Source: Bacteroidetes bacterium UBA3022 (GTDB lineage Bacteria > Bacteroidota > Bacteroidia > Chitinophagales > BACL12). Taken from it: a stretch of DNA of 64,000 nt. Positions 28,226-37,207 of the stretch are shown here, one piece after another. A program made the translations under genes and the position numbers. The DNA is taken from the NCBI GenBank assembly GCA_002346225.1, contig DDYY01000056.1:62001-126000 (forward strand), written 5' to 3'. The notes under the pieces are model-generated. The model had not been told where the DNA came from. It was given only the letters and a program-made list of their open reading frames with translations, and did no database searches. The stretch's first letter is position 1; every line of letters begins with the position of its first letter.

Positions 28226-29719
28226 TCAGGAGCGTCGCAATTTCCAGTTACTGCTGGTTGTTCCATTTTGATGCATGGTCGCTGCAACAGGAGCAGCAGC
28301 AGAACTGCCCACCCCTATGGATGCAGCTGCGATAGCAGCAATTTTCATTTCAGCAGCATCTTCCGTTTTCAACTGGTCGGGATGGTAATAATTCTCGATG
28401 AACTTCGTATCGAACTGACCGGATAAAAAGGCTTCATGCTGCATGACAAAGGTTCCAAAGGGCAGTGTGGTAGCTACTCCGCTGATATGGTATTCTTCAA
28501 TCGCTCTTATCATGCGCTTACAAGCCAGTTCTCTGGTTGCAGCATGCACGATCAGCTTACTCAAAAGCGGGTCATAGTAAATGGGAATATCCATACCCTC
28601 TTCATAAGCGTCATCCACCCGTACGCCCGGACCCTGGGGGCGTCTGTAGGTTATGAGGGTTCCCACATCCGGTAAAAAATTATTGAGCGGATCTTCAGCG
28701 GTAACCCGCAATTCTATTGCATGTCCGTGAATCTTTAAATCTTCTTGCTTCACTGTCAGTTCATCTCCTTGTGCCACTTCAATTTGCATCTTTACCAGGT
28801 CCAGACCGGTAATGAATTCGGTAACCGGATGCTCAACTTGCAAGCGCGTGTTCATTTCCAGGAAGTAGTAATTTAAATCTGCGTCCACAAGAAATTCGAC
28901 GGTACCTGCGCCTACATATTTGCAGGCCTTGGCTACCATTACAGCGCTCTCGCCCATTGCTCTTCGCATTTCCTCACTGACTACAGCACTGGGTGCTTCT
29001 TCCACCAGTTTCTGATGTCTTCGCTGAATGCTGCATTCTCTTTCAAACAGATAAATAACATTGCCATGTCTGTCGGCCATAACCTGCACTTCTATATGGC
29101 GCGGAGAAGTAACAAACTTCTCAATAAATACAGAACTATCGCCAAAAGCACTCTGCGCTTCGCTCATGGCCCTTTGCATCTGCTCTTCAATTTCGTCTTC
29201 GCTGTTCACCACCCGCATACCTTTACCCCCGCCACCGGCAGACGCTTTTATCAAAACCGGATAGCCGGCTTCTTTGGCAACTGCTTTTGCCTCTTCCGGA
29301 TCAGCGATAGCATGATCGGTGCCGGGAACCATTGGGATACCGAAATCCTTCACAGCCTGTTTGGCTTCAATCTTACTCCCCATGACCTCGATGCTTTCCG
29401 GGTCGGGGCCGATAAAAATCAGACCCGCCTCCTGCACCTTGCGCGAGAACCCGGCATTTTCACTTAAAAATCCATATCCGGGGTGAATGGCGTCTGCACC
29501 GCAATCGAGTGCTGCCTGAATAATCTTATCGCCCAGCAAGTAGGATTGTCCGGATGGTGGAGGTCCTAGGTGAACAGCCTCATCGGCATACCTGACATGC
29601 ATGGCTGTGCGGTCCGCATCAGAATAAACCGCCACTGTACCAATACCCATTTCTCTTGCTGTCCGCATGACACGTATGGCAATTTCTCCCCTATTCGCTA
29701 CAAGAATCTTTTTTATCAT
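28226..29719 (-). CDS. accC: Acyl-CoA carboxylase biotin carboxylase subunit
   Basis: 497 residues. Starts with KILVANRGEIAIRVMRTARE; ATP-grasp signature VLIKASAGGGGKGMRVV, then FIEKFVTSPRHIEVQ, RECSIQRRHQKLVEEAPS and FLEMNTRLQVEHPVTE with the catalytic Glu/Arg region. Biotin carboxylase uses ATP and bicarbonate to charge biotin on the carrier protein. The family norm is about 450 residues; the last about 45 are an Ala-rich linker ending NWKLRRS, as in Bacteroidota acetyl/propionyl-CoA carboxylases. No biotin carrier or carboxyltransferase gene is nearby, so acetyl- versus propionyl-CoA cannot be decided. Confidence 0.92.
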   Translation of the reverse strand: MIKKILVANRGEIAIRVMRTAREMGIGTVAVYSDADRTAMHVRYADEAVHLGPPPSGQSYLLGDKIIQAALDCGADAIHPGYGFLSENAGFSRKVQEAGLIFIGPDPESIEVMGSKIEAKQAVKDFGIPMVPGTDHAIADPEEAKAVAKEAGYPVLIKASAGGGGKGMRVVNSEDEIEEQMQRAMSEAQSAFGDSSVFIEKFVTSPRHIEVQVMADRHGNVIYLFERECSIQRRHQKLVEEAPSAVVSEEMRRAMGESAVMVAKACKYVGAGTVEFLVDADLNYYFLEMNTRLQVEHPVTEFITGLDLVKMQIEVAQGDELTVKQEDLKIHGHAIELRVTAEDPLNNFLPDVGTLITYRRPQGPGVRVDDAYEEGMDIPIYYDPLLSKLIVHAATRELACKRMIRAIEEYHISGVATTLPFGTFVMQHEAFLSGQFDTKFIENYYHPDQLKTEDAAEMKIAAIAAASIGVGSSAAAPVAATMHQNGTTSSNWKLRRS

Positions 29720-29725
29720 AAGCTA

Positions 29726-29733
29726 CAAATCTA
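29726..29733 (-). promoter_or_regulatory. -7 element TAnnTTTG before accC
   Basis: TAGATTTG on the minus strand, 6 bases before ATG 29719. Lies 24 bases from the oppositely oriented ccmB box. Confidence 0.55.
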
Positions 29734-29757
29734 CAATTCAAGACTTAAAGTAAATCT

Positions 29758-29765
29758 TAATTTTG
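29758..29765 (+). promoter_or_regulatory. -7 element TAnnTTTG before ccmB
   Basis: Exact TAATTTTG, ending 5 bases before ATG 29771; predicts a near-leaderless mRNA. Confidence 0.6.
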
Positions 29766-29770
29766 CACTT

Positions 29771-30430
29771 ATGAACCATTCTAAAGTCTTTGTTGCCTTG
29801 TTACGCAAGGAGGTCCTTTCGGAGTGGCGCAATAAATATGCAATCAGTGGAATACTGTTGTACCTGCTCAGTATTGTGATGCTCATTGCATTTACGTTTG
29901 AAACTACAGATGACCGCACATGGATGGTGATGTTCTGGATTGCCATTTTGTTTACTTCCGTGAATGCAGTTGCCAAGAGTTTCCTGCAGGAAAGCGAGGG
30001 TCGCCAGTATTACATGTATACCCTGGCAGCCCCGCAACTTATTATCCTGTCAAAAATGGTGTATAACACGTTGCTGATGCTCCTGTTATCGTCCATTGCC
30101 TTATTGCTGTATGTGGTAAGTCTGGGCTATCCGGTAGCGGACAGTCTCAGTTTTTTAATAGCTATGCTGCTGGGCGCCATGTCCTTTGCGGCCACTTTTT
30201 CCATGATCAGTGCCATTGCCGGGAAAGCCAGTAACAGCGCCACATTAACCGCTATCCTATCCTTTCCTATTCTGTTACCTGTGATGCGCATACTTATCCG
30301 AATTTCCCTGCGTGCCCTGCCCCAGGAAAGCCTGCAGGTAAACGCCCAGGATATGTTGTATTTATTGGCATTGAACGTCTTTATAGTTGTGTTGGCATTG
30401 ATATTATTTCCTTACCTTTGGCGGGACTGA
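29771..30430 (+). CDS. ccmB: Heme exporter protein CcmB
   Basis: 219 residues from ATG 29771; a longer frame to 29570 would cover accC and the promoter. Six membrane helices with the family pattern VALLRKEVLSEWRNKYAISGILLY at the N-terminus, then AKSFLQESEGRQYYMYTLAAPQLIILSKMVYN, and FPILLPVMRIL in the second half. CcmB is the membrane part of the CcmAB ABC transporter that acts with CcmC in loading heme on CcmE for cytochrome c maturation (system I). Followed 7 bases later by ccmC. The ATPase gene ccmA is not in this cluster. Confidence 0.92.
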   Translation: MNHSKVFVALLRKEVLSEWRNKYAISGILLYLLSIVMLIAFTFETTDDRTWMVMFWIAILFTSVNAVAKSFLQESEGRQYYMYTLAAPQLIILSKMVYNTLLMLLLSSIALLLYVVSLGYPVADSLSFLIAMLLGAMSFAATFSMISAIAGKASNSATLTAILSFPILLPVMRILIRISLRALPQESLQVNAQDMLYLLALNVFIVVLALILFPYLWRD

Positions 30431-30437
30431 AAAAGGC

Positions 30438-31127
30438 ATGTTAAGACAGCTTAAAACACGGTGGTGGAAGGCGTTGGCGGTAGTATTACTGCTCTATACT
30501 TTTACTGCCGGAATGTTAATAGATGTACCTGCCCGATTTGTATTACACGAAACCATTCGCAACCTCTTTTTTCATGTACCGGTCTGGTTTACTATGATTC
30601 TCCTGTTGCTGGTTTCACTGATTTACAGCACCCTCTATCTCCGCCATGGTAAACTCGCTTACGATATAGTCGCCGAGCAACTGGCTAAGGTGGCAGTAGT
30701 TTTTGGTGTACTGGGCTTTTTGACCGGCGCGCTCTGGGGTAACTACACCTGGGGCGATACATTTTCATGGTTATTTGCCGATACGAAAATCCTGGGTGCA
30801 TTTATTGGCTTGTTGATTTATGTAGCCTATTTCATTTTACGTGGCTCCGTTCCGGACGAAGAAAAACGAGCGCGCATTTCATCGGTATACAGCATATTTG
30901 CTTATATCTTATTAATAGTATTTATTTTTGTCATACCGCGGCTGACCGACTCACTGCATCCCGGAAACGGGGGTAATCCGGCCTTCAGCACCTATGACCT
31001 GGACAACACTATGCGACTGGTTTTTTATCCGGCAGTATTTGCATATTTCCTAACTGGATGCTGGATAGCGTCCCAACTTATACGTTTGCGTATTTTACAT
31101 TACCGCAAACACAACATCAATATCTGA
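30438..31127 (+). CDS. ccmC: Heme-handling protein CcmC
   Basis: 229 residues, six membrane helices. The tryptophan-rich periplasmic motif of the heme-handling-protein family appears as LWGNYTWGDTFSW (near 100-112), flanked by conserved histidines in FFHVPVWF (near 44-51) and at SLHPGNGG (near 173) that ligate heme. CcmC transfers heme to the chaperone CcmE. Its stop TGA overlaps the start of the small downstream gene. Confidence 0.92.
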   Translation: MLRQLKTRWWKALAVVLLLYTFTAGMLIDVPARFVLHETIRNLFFHVPVWFTMILLLLVSLIYSTLYLRHGKLAYDIVAEQLAKVAVVFGVLGFLTGALWGNYTWGDTFSWLFADTKILGAFIGLLIYVAYFILRGSVPDEEKRARISSVYSIFAYILLIVFIFVIPRLTDSLHPGNGGNPAFSTYDLDNTMRLVFYPAVFAYFLTGCWIASQLIRLRILHYRKHNINI

Positions 31128-31366
31128 TGAAAGCATTTTATAAAGCACTTTTTTCGATAATCGCCATTACCCTGGTTTCACCGGTAGCAGCACTAGCGCA
31201 GGAAGCATCGGGTCAGCCAGAGATGGCTACCGGCATGCGCTCCAACGGGCTCATATTTGTGGTAGTAGGGGTGATAGTCATTATACTCGGGGGATTATTC
31301 CTTTTCCTGATACGTATTGATCGCAAGCTCAATAAGATGGAGAGGGAGATTGATAACAAATCTTAA
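31127..31366 (+). CDS. CcmD-like small membrane protein
   Basis: 79 residues from ATG 31127, which overlaps the ccmC stop (TGATG). N-terminal signal-like segment (FYKALFSIIAITLVSPVAALAQ), a short spacer, one membrane helix (LIFVVVGVIVIILGGLFLFLI, near 43-63) and a charged end (RIDRKLNKMEREIDNKS). Position after ccmC and the helix-plus-basic/acidic tail match CcmD, which holds CcmC and CcmE together. The cleavable signal peptide differs from proteobacterial CcmD but is common in the Bacteroidota CcmD family proteins. Confidence 0.72.
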   Translation: MKAFYKALFSIIAITLVSPVAALAQEASGQPEMATGMRSNGLIFVVVGVIVIILGGLFLFLIRIDRKLNKMEREIDNKS

Positions 31367-31381
31367 AACCAAATTAAACCT

Positions 31382-32791
31382 ATGGGCAGCATTAGTTTTT
31401 TTGAAAGTGTCGTTCAGAACTTTGAAAAAGCGGCCAAAATTACCGGCCATCCTCGTGGTCTCCTCGACCAGATCCGCGCTTGTAACAGCGTGTACCACAT
31501 GAAATTTCCTGTAAAGATTAAAGGCGAATTCAGGGTTATTGAAGCATGGAGGGTACAACACAGCCATCACCGTACTCCTACAAAGGGTGGAATTCGCTAT
31601 GATAACATGGTGAATGAAGACGAAGTAATGGCCCTCGCTAGCTTGATGACTTACAAATGTGCCCTCGTAGATGTTCCCTTCGGTGGAGCTAAAGGCGGTA
31701 TTAAAATCAATCCGAAAGAATATACCGAAGAGCAACTGGAGCGCATTACCCGACGTTACGCTGCAGAATTGGTGAAAAAGAATATGCTCGGTCCCGGTCT
31801 TGACGTACCTGCTCCCGATTATGGAACCGGAGCACGTGAGATGAGCTGGATTGTAGACACCTACATGGCGTTGCATCCTGACTCTGTGGACGGCTATGGT
31901 TGTGTTACCGGAAAGCCGGTTTCCCAGCATGGTATCAACGGTCGTACCGAAGCAACCGGTCTTGGTGTATTTTATGGCGTGAAAGAAGCCTGCAGCTTCG
32001 AAGAAGACATGAAAGAATTAGGCCTCACCGCCGGCATTGAAGGCAAAAAAGTGGTGGTGCAAGGATTCGGTAATGTAGGCTACTACAGTGCCAAGTTCTT
32101 CCAGGAAGGCGGTGCCATCATTGTTGGTATCGGCGAATACGAAGGTGCTATCTACAATGCCGATGGCCTGGATTATGCAGCCGTATTTGAACATCGCAAA
32201 TCAACCGGTTCCATCTTGAATTTCCCCGGTTCTACCAACATGGAAAAGACTTCAGACATTCTGGAGCAACCTTGTGATATACTCATTCCTGCTGCACTCG
32301 AAAATGTGATTACGGCAGAGAATGCACCGCGTATCAAAGCAAAAATTATTGGTGAAGCCGCCAATGGTCCTATTGCATCTGAAGCAGACGATATCCTGAA
32401 CAATATGGGTATCATGATTCTGCCTGATATGTATCTGAATGCAGGTGGTGTAACAGTTTCTTACTTCGAATGGTTGAAAAACCTATCACATGTGCGCTTC
32501 GGCCGCATGAGCAAGCGTTTTGAGCAGGCTTCCAACCTGAACCTGATTGAAAGCTTTGAAAAAGTAGCCGGCGTTCGTCTTACAGATGAAGAAAAACATA
32601 AAGCATCGAGGGGCGCAGATGAAATTGACTTGGTTTACTCCGGACTGGAAGAAACCATGATCAATTCCTATCACGACATCCGCAATGAATGGAAAGCCAA
32701 CGATAAAGTAGACAGCCTGCGCACTGCTGCCTTTGTGGTTTCCATCAACAAAGTTGCAGACGACTATATGGCATTGGGAATTTTCCCTTGA
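31382..32791 (+). CDS. gdhA: Glu/Leu/Phe/Val family glutamate dehydrogenase
   Basis: 469 residues. Active-site stretch VDVPFGGAKGGIKINP with Lys104, preceded by Lys92, and PAPDYGTGAREM with the catalytic Asp146; NAD(P)-binding motif VVVQGFGNVGYYSAKFF near 220-236; adenine/ribose region VGIGEYEGAIYN. It interconverts glutamate with 2-oxoglutarate and ammonia, linking nitrogen and the TCA cycle. Cofactor choice cannot be fixed, though an acidic residue (Glu in GEYEG) after strand 2 favours NAD. It starts 15 bases after the ccmD-like gene and may be in that transcript. A strong terminator follows. Confidence 0.93.
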   Translation: MGSISFFESVVQNFEKAAKITGHPRGLLDQIRACNSVYHMKFPVKIKGEFRVIEAWRVQHSHHRTPTKGGIRYDNMVNEDEVMALASLMTYKCALVDVPFGGAKGGIKINPKEYTEEQLERITRRYAAELVKKNMLGPGLDVPAPDYGTGAREMSWIVDTYMALHPDSVDGYGCVTGKPVSQHGINGRTEATGLGVFYGVKEACSFEEDMKELGLTAGIEGKKVVVQGFGNVGYYSAKFFQEGGAIIVGIGEYEGAIYNADGLDYAAVFEHRKSTGSILNFPGSTNMEKTSDILEQPCDILIPAALENVITAENAPRIKAKIIGEAANGPIASEADDILNNMGIMILPDMYLNAGGVTVSYFEWLKNLSHVRFGRMSKRFEQASNLNLIESFEKVAGVRLTDEEKHKASRGADEIDLVYSGLEETMINSYHDIRNEWKANDKVDSLRTAAFVVSINKVADDYMALGIFP

Positions 32792-32830
32792 TTGCATGCG
32801 AATCGTTTCATGGTGCTACCATGGAATTGG

Positions 32831-32860
32831 AGCCCTTACCCGCCAGGTAAGGGCTTTTTT
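32831..32860 (+). terminator. Rho-independent terminator after gdhA
   Basis: Perfect 10-bp stem AGCCCTTACC / GGTAAGGGCT, loop CGCCA, then six T. The tail overlaps the stop codon of the convergent ribD. Confidence 0.93.
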
Positions 32861-33845
32861 ATTTTCTGTAAATATCCAATCTGTCGCTGCCAATCTTATG
32901 AGTTGCCGCAGGAACAAAAGATAAACGCGGTGCAGGAATACCGCCATTTAACGGCATATCAGCAGTGAACCTGTAGATTTCATTCCACAAGCCCGCTTTG
33001 ATGAATTGCGTTAAAGTGTACAAGCCTCCCTCTACCACTACGCTGATTATTTGTAACTCCTTTAACCTTGTTATGATAGCATCTGTATAATCCAAAGAGG
33101 AGGTTTTTAGGGTAATAACCGGACCACCGTCATTGAACATGCGAAGATCCTTGGGCAGGGGGCGTTCATCACCCGCAATAATTCTTACAGGGTCACGGCC
33201 TTTCACATGCCGGACTGTGAGTAGTGGGTCATCTGAAATAGCAGTAGCAGCGCCAATAAGTATTGCTTGGTTGTCAGCACGCATCTGGTGGACATATATA
33301 TCACTGTCGTGGCAGGTAATATGCACAGGTGTCCTTCCGGGTCCTGCGATAAATCCATCAGACGACTCTGCCCATTTTAAACGGATAAATGGAAGCCCTT
33401 CCCTGTGAAAATGCAGAAACTCCTGATTAGCAGCAATGACCTTATCTTCCAGACATCCTACTTCCACCAGCACACCAGCGGCGCGCAACCTTGCAACTCC
33501 TTTTCCACTTACCAGGGGATTGGGATCTAAAGTACCTACCACCACATGTTGTATCTCCTCTTTAATCAATCGATCGGCGCAGGGTGGCGTCCTGCCAAAA
33601 TGGGAACAGGGCTCGAGCGTAACATACATAGTGGCGTTGGGTATCAAATGACGGTCTTGCTCCGGAACACTTTCCAGGGCCATCACCTCTGCATGCTGCT
33701 GTCCGAGCGCAGGATGGTATCCCTCTCCAATAATGGTATCATTACAGACTATTACCGCACCTACCATTGGATTGGGGGCGACCATTCCCTTCCCTTTCTG
33801 GGAGAGGTCTATAGCTCGCTGCATATATAATTCCCTATTCTCCAT
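32859..33845 (-). CDS. ribD: Bifunctional riboflavin deaminase/reductase
   Basis: 328 residues. The N-terminal deaminase domain has the zinc site His51-Ala-Glu53 and LEPCSHFGRTPPCAD (Cys80, Cys89); the C-terminal reductase domain (about 150-328) starts with PFIRLKWAESSDGFIAGPG and shows VVVEGGLYTLTQFIKAGLWNE. It converts the pyrimidine deaminase substrate from GTP to the ribitylamino-uracil in riboflavin synthesis. The reductase half is about 30 residues shorter than in E. coli RibD. Only 20 bases separate it from the stop of the upstream minus-strand gene, so there is no room for an FMN riboswitch and it is likely co-transcribed with that gene. Confidence 0.93.
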   Translation of the reverse strand: MENRELYMQRAIDLSQKGKGMVAPNPMVGAVIVCNDTIIGEGYHPALGQQHAEVMALESVPEQDRHLIPNATMYVTLEPCSHFGRTPPCADRLIKEEIQHVVVGTLDPNPLVSGKGVARLRAAGVLVEVGCLEDKVIAANQEFLHFHREGLPFIRLKWAESSDGFIAGPGRTPVHITCHDSDIYVHQMRADNQAILIGAATAISDDPLLTVRHVKGRDPVRIIAGDERPLPKDLRMFNDGGPVITLKTSSLDYTDAIITRLKELQIISVVVEGGLYTLTQFIKAGLWNEIYRFTADMPLNGGIPAPRLSFVPAATHKIGSDRLDIYRK

Positions 33846-33865
33846 GGGCAGTACTCACTATCCGT

Positions 33866-36800
33866 TCAACGGTTCCAGACCAATATATTTAACCTGCTGT
33901 TATTCTTACCTACCAGGAAGGCTTTTTTATTTCCTTCGGCCAGGGTTATCATCGTCATTGAGCGGACATCATTGGGTAAAAAAACGCCTGTTTTCACCGA
34001 TAACATATTAGGTTGTGGTAGCTGACCGAGTTTCCCTGCAAGGAACAATCCGGTACCAGCATCCAACAAACCAAGATGCATATCCATATGAGTATTGTTT
34101 CCCGCCAGTACCATGTCTGCAAGACCATCCCCATTAAAGTCGTTGACCACCGCATCATACACTGCACTTAGCTGCACTTCATCAAGTGCGGCCTCTATCG
34201 AATAATTACCCCTGCCCTCATTGATGAGCCAAAGATGCTCTACTGTATTGATCTGCAACCTGGTATAGTCTTCCCAGCCTGCTTTGCCGAGTAGTTCCGG
34301 AACTGTTGCACCGGCATAGGTATGATTATCTGCATATGTCTCCACAGGCAATCGCAAAAGTCTCAACATGGGTTCACGGCTCAATCCGGGAAGGATAGCA
34401 CCGTTATGCGTTGTTGCTGTAAATAATTGCTGTGCATTATCCTTGTTCGCATACAGGTAAACAGGATTTTGCATATCCGGATGCCATATACTGTTTTTTC
34501 CAATATTTCCCAGGAAGTAGTCTTCATCTCCATCGCCATCAGCGTCTAAAGGAATAATGCAATTCCACATACCCTTTAACTCAGCTATATCCTTGGCACT
34601 TATTTCCTTAATTCCTTTCCTATTGAACTGGAATACACGGGGAGCCATCCACTCGCCCACTAACACAAGCTCTTTGCCATCTGCTCCATCCCAATCGGTC
34701 CACAATGCGTCTGTAATCATTCCAGGATAAGTAAGCAATGCATAATCAGCTGTGATATCCGTAAATTTTCCATTCTTATTTTCCAGCAAATAAGAACGTG
34801 GTATTGCGGGATATTTACCGGGCACTGTTCGTCCGCCAATAAACAGATCCATATCACCATCTGCGTCAAAATCCAATGGCAGCACAACTCCTGTGCTATT
34901 CCACATTTGCGGTAAGTCAGCCTTTTCAAAAACCCCCAGACCATTATTGAGCAAAAGGATATCCTGTAATTGTTCGGGCGATTTACCAAAGGCTGCTCCT
35001 CCCCCATTTCCCAGATACAAATCCATATCACCGTCTCCATCAGCATCGAAAAAAGCAGCATCTACTGTTTCCATCTTTCCCCCATCATTCCAGATGCTCT
35101 GTTGTACCACGGTAAATAAGTTGGCTGCACCTTGAACATAAAGGTCACCGGGTTGCTGCGCTGTTCCCCCGATAAAAAAGTCTTCGAGACCATCGCCATT
35201 GACATCGCCGACAGCCAATGCAGGACCTTCGTGACTTTGACTCAAAGGAATATTGGGATAAGCAACAGGATCCTGGCTTTTGGCTGCAGTATGATAAAAT
35301 GGCGGTTGAATGAGGCGCGCTGTTTCATTCAAAAAAAGCAGATTCTCACCTTCATAAATGTATTCTGAAGGTTTGTTGCCTTCGGGTCCAACAGTCAGGA
35401 CCTCATTGAACGGGGGCTTTTGAATAGTTGTAGCAATTCCGGTGGTCCAGGTTAAAACAACGGAGTCTGGAGTTAAAGCTCCAAAACCAAAATGCAAAAC
35501 GGGTTCAACTGACGATTGATATCCACGTGTTACGCCGGATGCCACCATCTGGTAGGTTCCTTCAGCATATAATTCGGCACACAATAGCCGACCACTGGTA
35601 TCGACAAGTCTTAAATAACGTCCCTTATTTCCTGCAGTATTTTCGAATAAGCCTGCGGGAGCATCCAGGCTGTTGGTTATGATGTCAAGGTCCCCATCCA
35701 GATCTAAATCCGCATAGGCAGCACCGTGCGTATAGCCGGGGGCGTCCATTCCCCATTCGGAAGTTTTGTCCTCCCAGGCATAACCATCGATATTTTTATA
35801 TACGAAGTTATGTACCGGCATGCGCGGAGCCCGCATCAGGTGTTCAAAGTAGAGGCTATCGTTCAAATTCCCCTCCTTGATATAGCGAATAAGCTGAAGT
35901 CTCCAGTCGCTGTCCATGGTTTCCCGGTAATAACCATTGGTGATGAACATGTCTTTCCAACCATCGTTATCTAAGTCTGCCAATAAGACCGACCAGCTCC
36001 AGTCCGTTGCATCCGCTCCCAGCATTTGGGCGATATCTGTCATGACTCCCAGACCATTATTGATATAGATGGCATTGTGCATTTCCTGTGGTAAGAACTG
36101 CATCTCTCTCTCCAGAAACAGCATATCACTTTCCGGCATATCCATATGCATAGTCATATGCCCTTCATGAGTAGAAGGCCGCATATCCAGCACTGCCAGA
36201 TCTATCCAGCCATCATTATTGATATCAGCCGCATCACAACCCATGGAAGAAAAGGTAACATGCGGAAATTTGAGATTGATCAGATCAGAGTATGCGCCCT
36301 GATTGTTGAGCATTAGTATTTGATCCGGGAGAAAAAAATCGTTGGCTACAAACACATCCGGGAGGGCATTTCTGTCGAAATCGGCAATAGCAACTCCAAG
36401 GCCAAATCCGGCCTGCAATACCCCTGCTTCTCTGGAAATATCCACGTAACTCCCATTCTCATTCTTATAGAGCGTATTGGAGAATCTTCGGTAGGTTTCT
36501 TCTGGCAGATTGCGCACCGTCTGCATCCAGTCGCGGGCAGTATTGGCAAGGTTGCGTACCCCATGATTCAACACCAGCAAATCCAGATCACCATCCAGAT
36601 CCATATCGTAAAATACTGCCTGTGTTGAAAGCTCATTCCCTGCAATGCCATATTTAGCTGCCTGCTCGGAAAAAGTACCATTTCGATTATTGATATATAA
36701 TAAATTAGGTGTATTATTTTCCTGATAATCGGGGCCGCTTCGGCAAACATAAATATCCAGCCAGCCATCGTTGTTGATATCTACCATAGTTGCGCCGGTA

Positions 36801-37126
36801 CTCCACCCTCCGGGCAATATGCCGGCGTTAGTTGCTTTTTCAAAGTGCAGTTTACCGCGATTCAGGTAAAGCGCATCATTCACATCATTACCCGTAAAAA
36901 AAATATCCGGCAATCCATCATTGTTAATATCGCCTACAGCTACTCCTCCTCCATTGTAGAAGTAATCATACTTTCCAATATTGCGATCCCTGCTTTCGAG
37001 CACTACATTGGAAAAATCCAGACCTGATACAGCAGGCGACAATGCGCGAAACAGCGGCTGCTGGGCTTTGATGCCGGTAGTTGCCAGCAACAGGAAGCTT
37101 ACAAATAACAGTTGGTATCTTTTCAC
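33866..37126 (-). CDS. Large exported FG-GAP/VCBS-repeat protein with ASPIC/UnbV domain (CRTAC1-like)
   Basis: 1,086 residues from GTG 37126, which starts a signal peptide (VKRYQLLFVSFLLLATTGIKAQ); the frame extends to TTG 37153 but without a signal-like start. At least twelve DxDxDG-type calcium-binding FG-GAP units are seen, for example DINNDGLPDIFF, DINNDGWLDIYV, DMDLDGDLDLLV, DLDNDGWKDMFI, DVNGDGLEDFFI, DADGDGDMDLYL and DFNGDGLADMVL, arranged as two beta-propeller blocks around an ASPIC/UnbV segment (RYLRLVDTSGRLLCAEL ... GYQSSVEPVLHFGFG, near residues 530-590). Such proteins lie at the cell surface and bind sugars or proteins; the function is not known. No T9SS C-terminal domain is obvious. 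Confidence 0.87.
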   Translation of the reverse strand: MKRYQLLFVSFLLLATTGIKAQQPLFRALSPAVSGLDFSNVVLESRDRNIGKYDYFYNGGGVAVGDINNDGLPDIFFTGNDVNDALYLNRGKLHFEKATNAGILPGGWSTGATMVDINNDGWLDIYVCRSGPDYQENNTPNLLYINNRNGTFSEQAAKYGIAGNELSTQAVFYDMDLDGDLDLLVLNHGVRNLANTARDWMQTVRNLPEETYRRFSNTLYKNENGSYVDISREAGVLQAGFGLGVAIADFDRNALPDVFVANDFFLPDQILMLNNQGAYSDLINLKFPHVTFSSMGCDAADINNDGWIDLAVLDMRPSTHEGHMTMHMDMPESDMLFLEREMQFLPQEMHNAIYINNGLGVMTDIAQMLGADATDWSWSVLLADLDNDGWKDMFITNGYYRETMDSDWRLQLIRYIKEGNLNDSLYFEHLMRAPRMPVHNFVYKNIDGYAWEDKTSEWGMDAPGYTHGAAYADLDLDGDLDIITNSLDAPAGLFENTAGNKGRYLRLVDTSGRLLCAELYAEGTYQMVASGVTRGYQSSVEPVLHFGFGALTPDSVVLTWTTGIATTIQKPPFNEVLTVGPEGNKPSEYIYEGENLLFLNETARLIQPPFYHTAAKSQDPVAYPNIPLSQSHEGPALAVGDVNGDGLEDFFIGGTAQQPGDLYVQGAANLFTVVQQSIWNDGGKMETVDAAFFDADGDGDMDLYLGNGGGAAFGKSPEQLQDILLLNNGLGVFEKADLPQMWNSTGVVLPLDFDADGDMDLFIGGRTVPGKYPAIPRSYLLENKNGKFTDITADYALLTYPGMITDALWTDWDGADGKELVLVGEWMAPRVFQFNRKGIKEISAKDIAELKGMWNCIIPLDADGDGDEDYFLGNIGKNSIWHPDMQNPVYLYANKDNAQQLFTATTHNGAILPGLSREPMLRLLRLPVETYADNHTYAGATVPELLGKAGWEDYTRLQINTVEHLWLINEGRGNYSIEAALDEVQLSAVYDAVVNDFNGDGLADMVLAGNNTHMDMHLGLLDAGTGLFLAGKLGQLPQPNMLSVKTGVFLPNDVRSMTMITLAEGNKKAFLVGKNNSRLNILVWNR

Positions 37127-37129
37127 ATA

Positions 37130-37137
37130 GCTAAGAT
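37130..37137 (-). promoter_or_regulatory. Possible imperfect -7 element (TATCTTAG) before the CRTAC1-like gene
   Basis: One mismatch to TAnnTTTG, about 3-4 bases before GTG 37126; same geometry as exact cases elsewhere. Confidence 0.3.
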
Positions 37138-37207
37138 ACCCGATAAGGCTCAAGCAAAGTAAAATTCTTAACTTAAAGGATCATAAAGCTGTTAAAATCA
37201 TTTACTC

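Noticed and set aside
31295..31930. 211-residue open frame on the minus strand
   Set aside because: Antisense to the glutamate dehydrogenase and ccmD-like genes; no motif.
33846..33865. FMN riboswitch upstream of ribD
   Set aside because: Only 20 bases separate ribD from the upstream gene, and no conserved FMN aptamer element is seen there.
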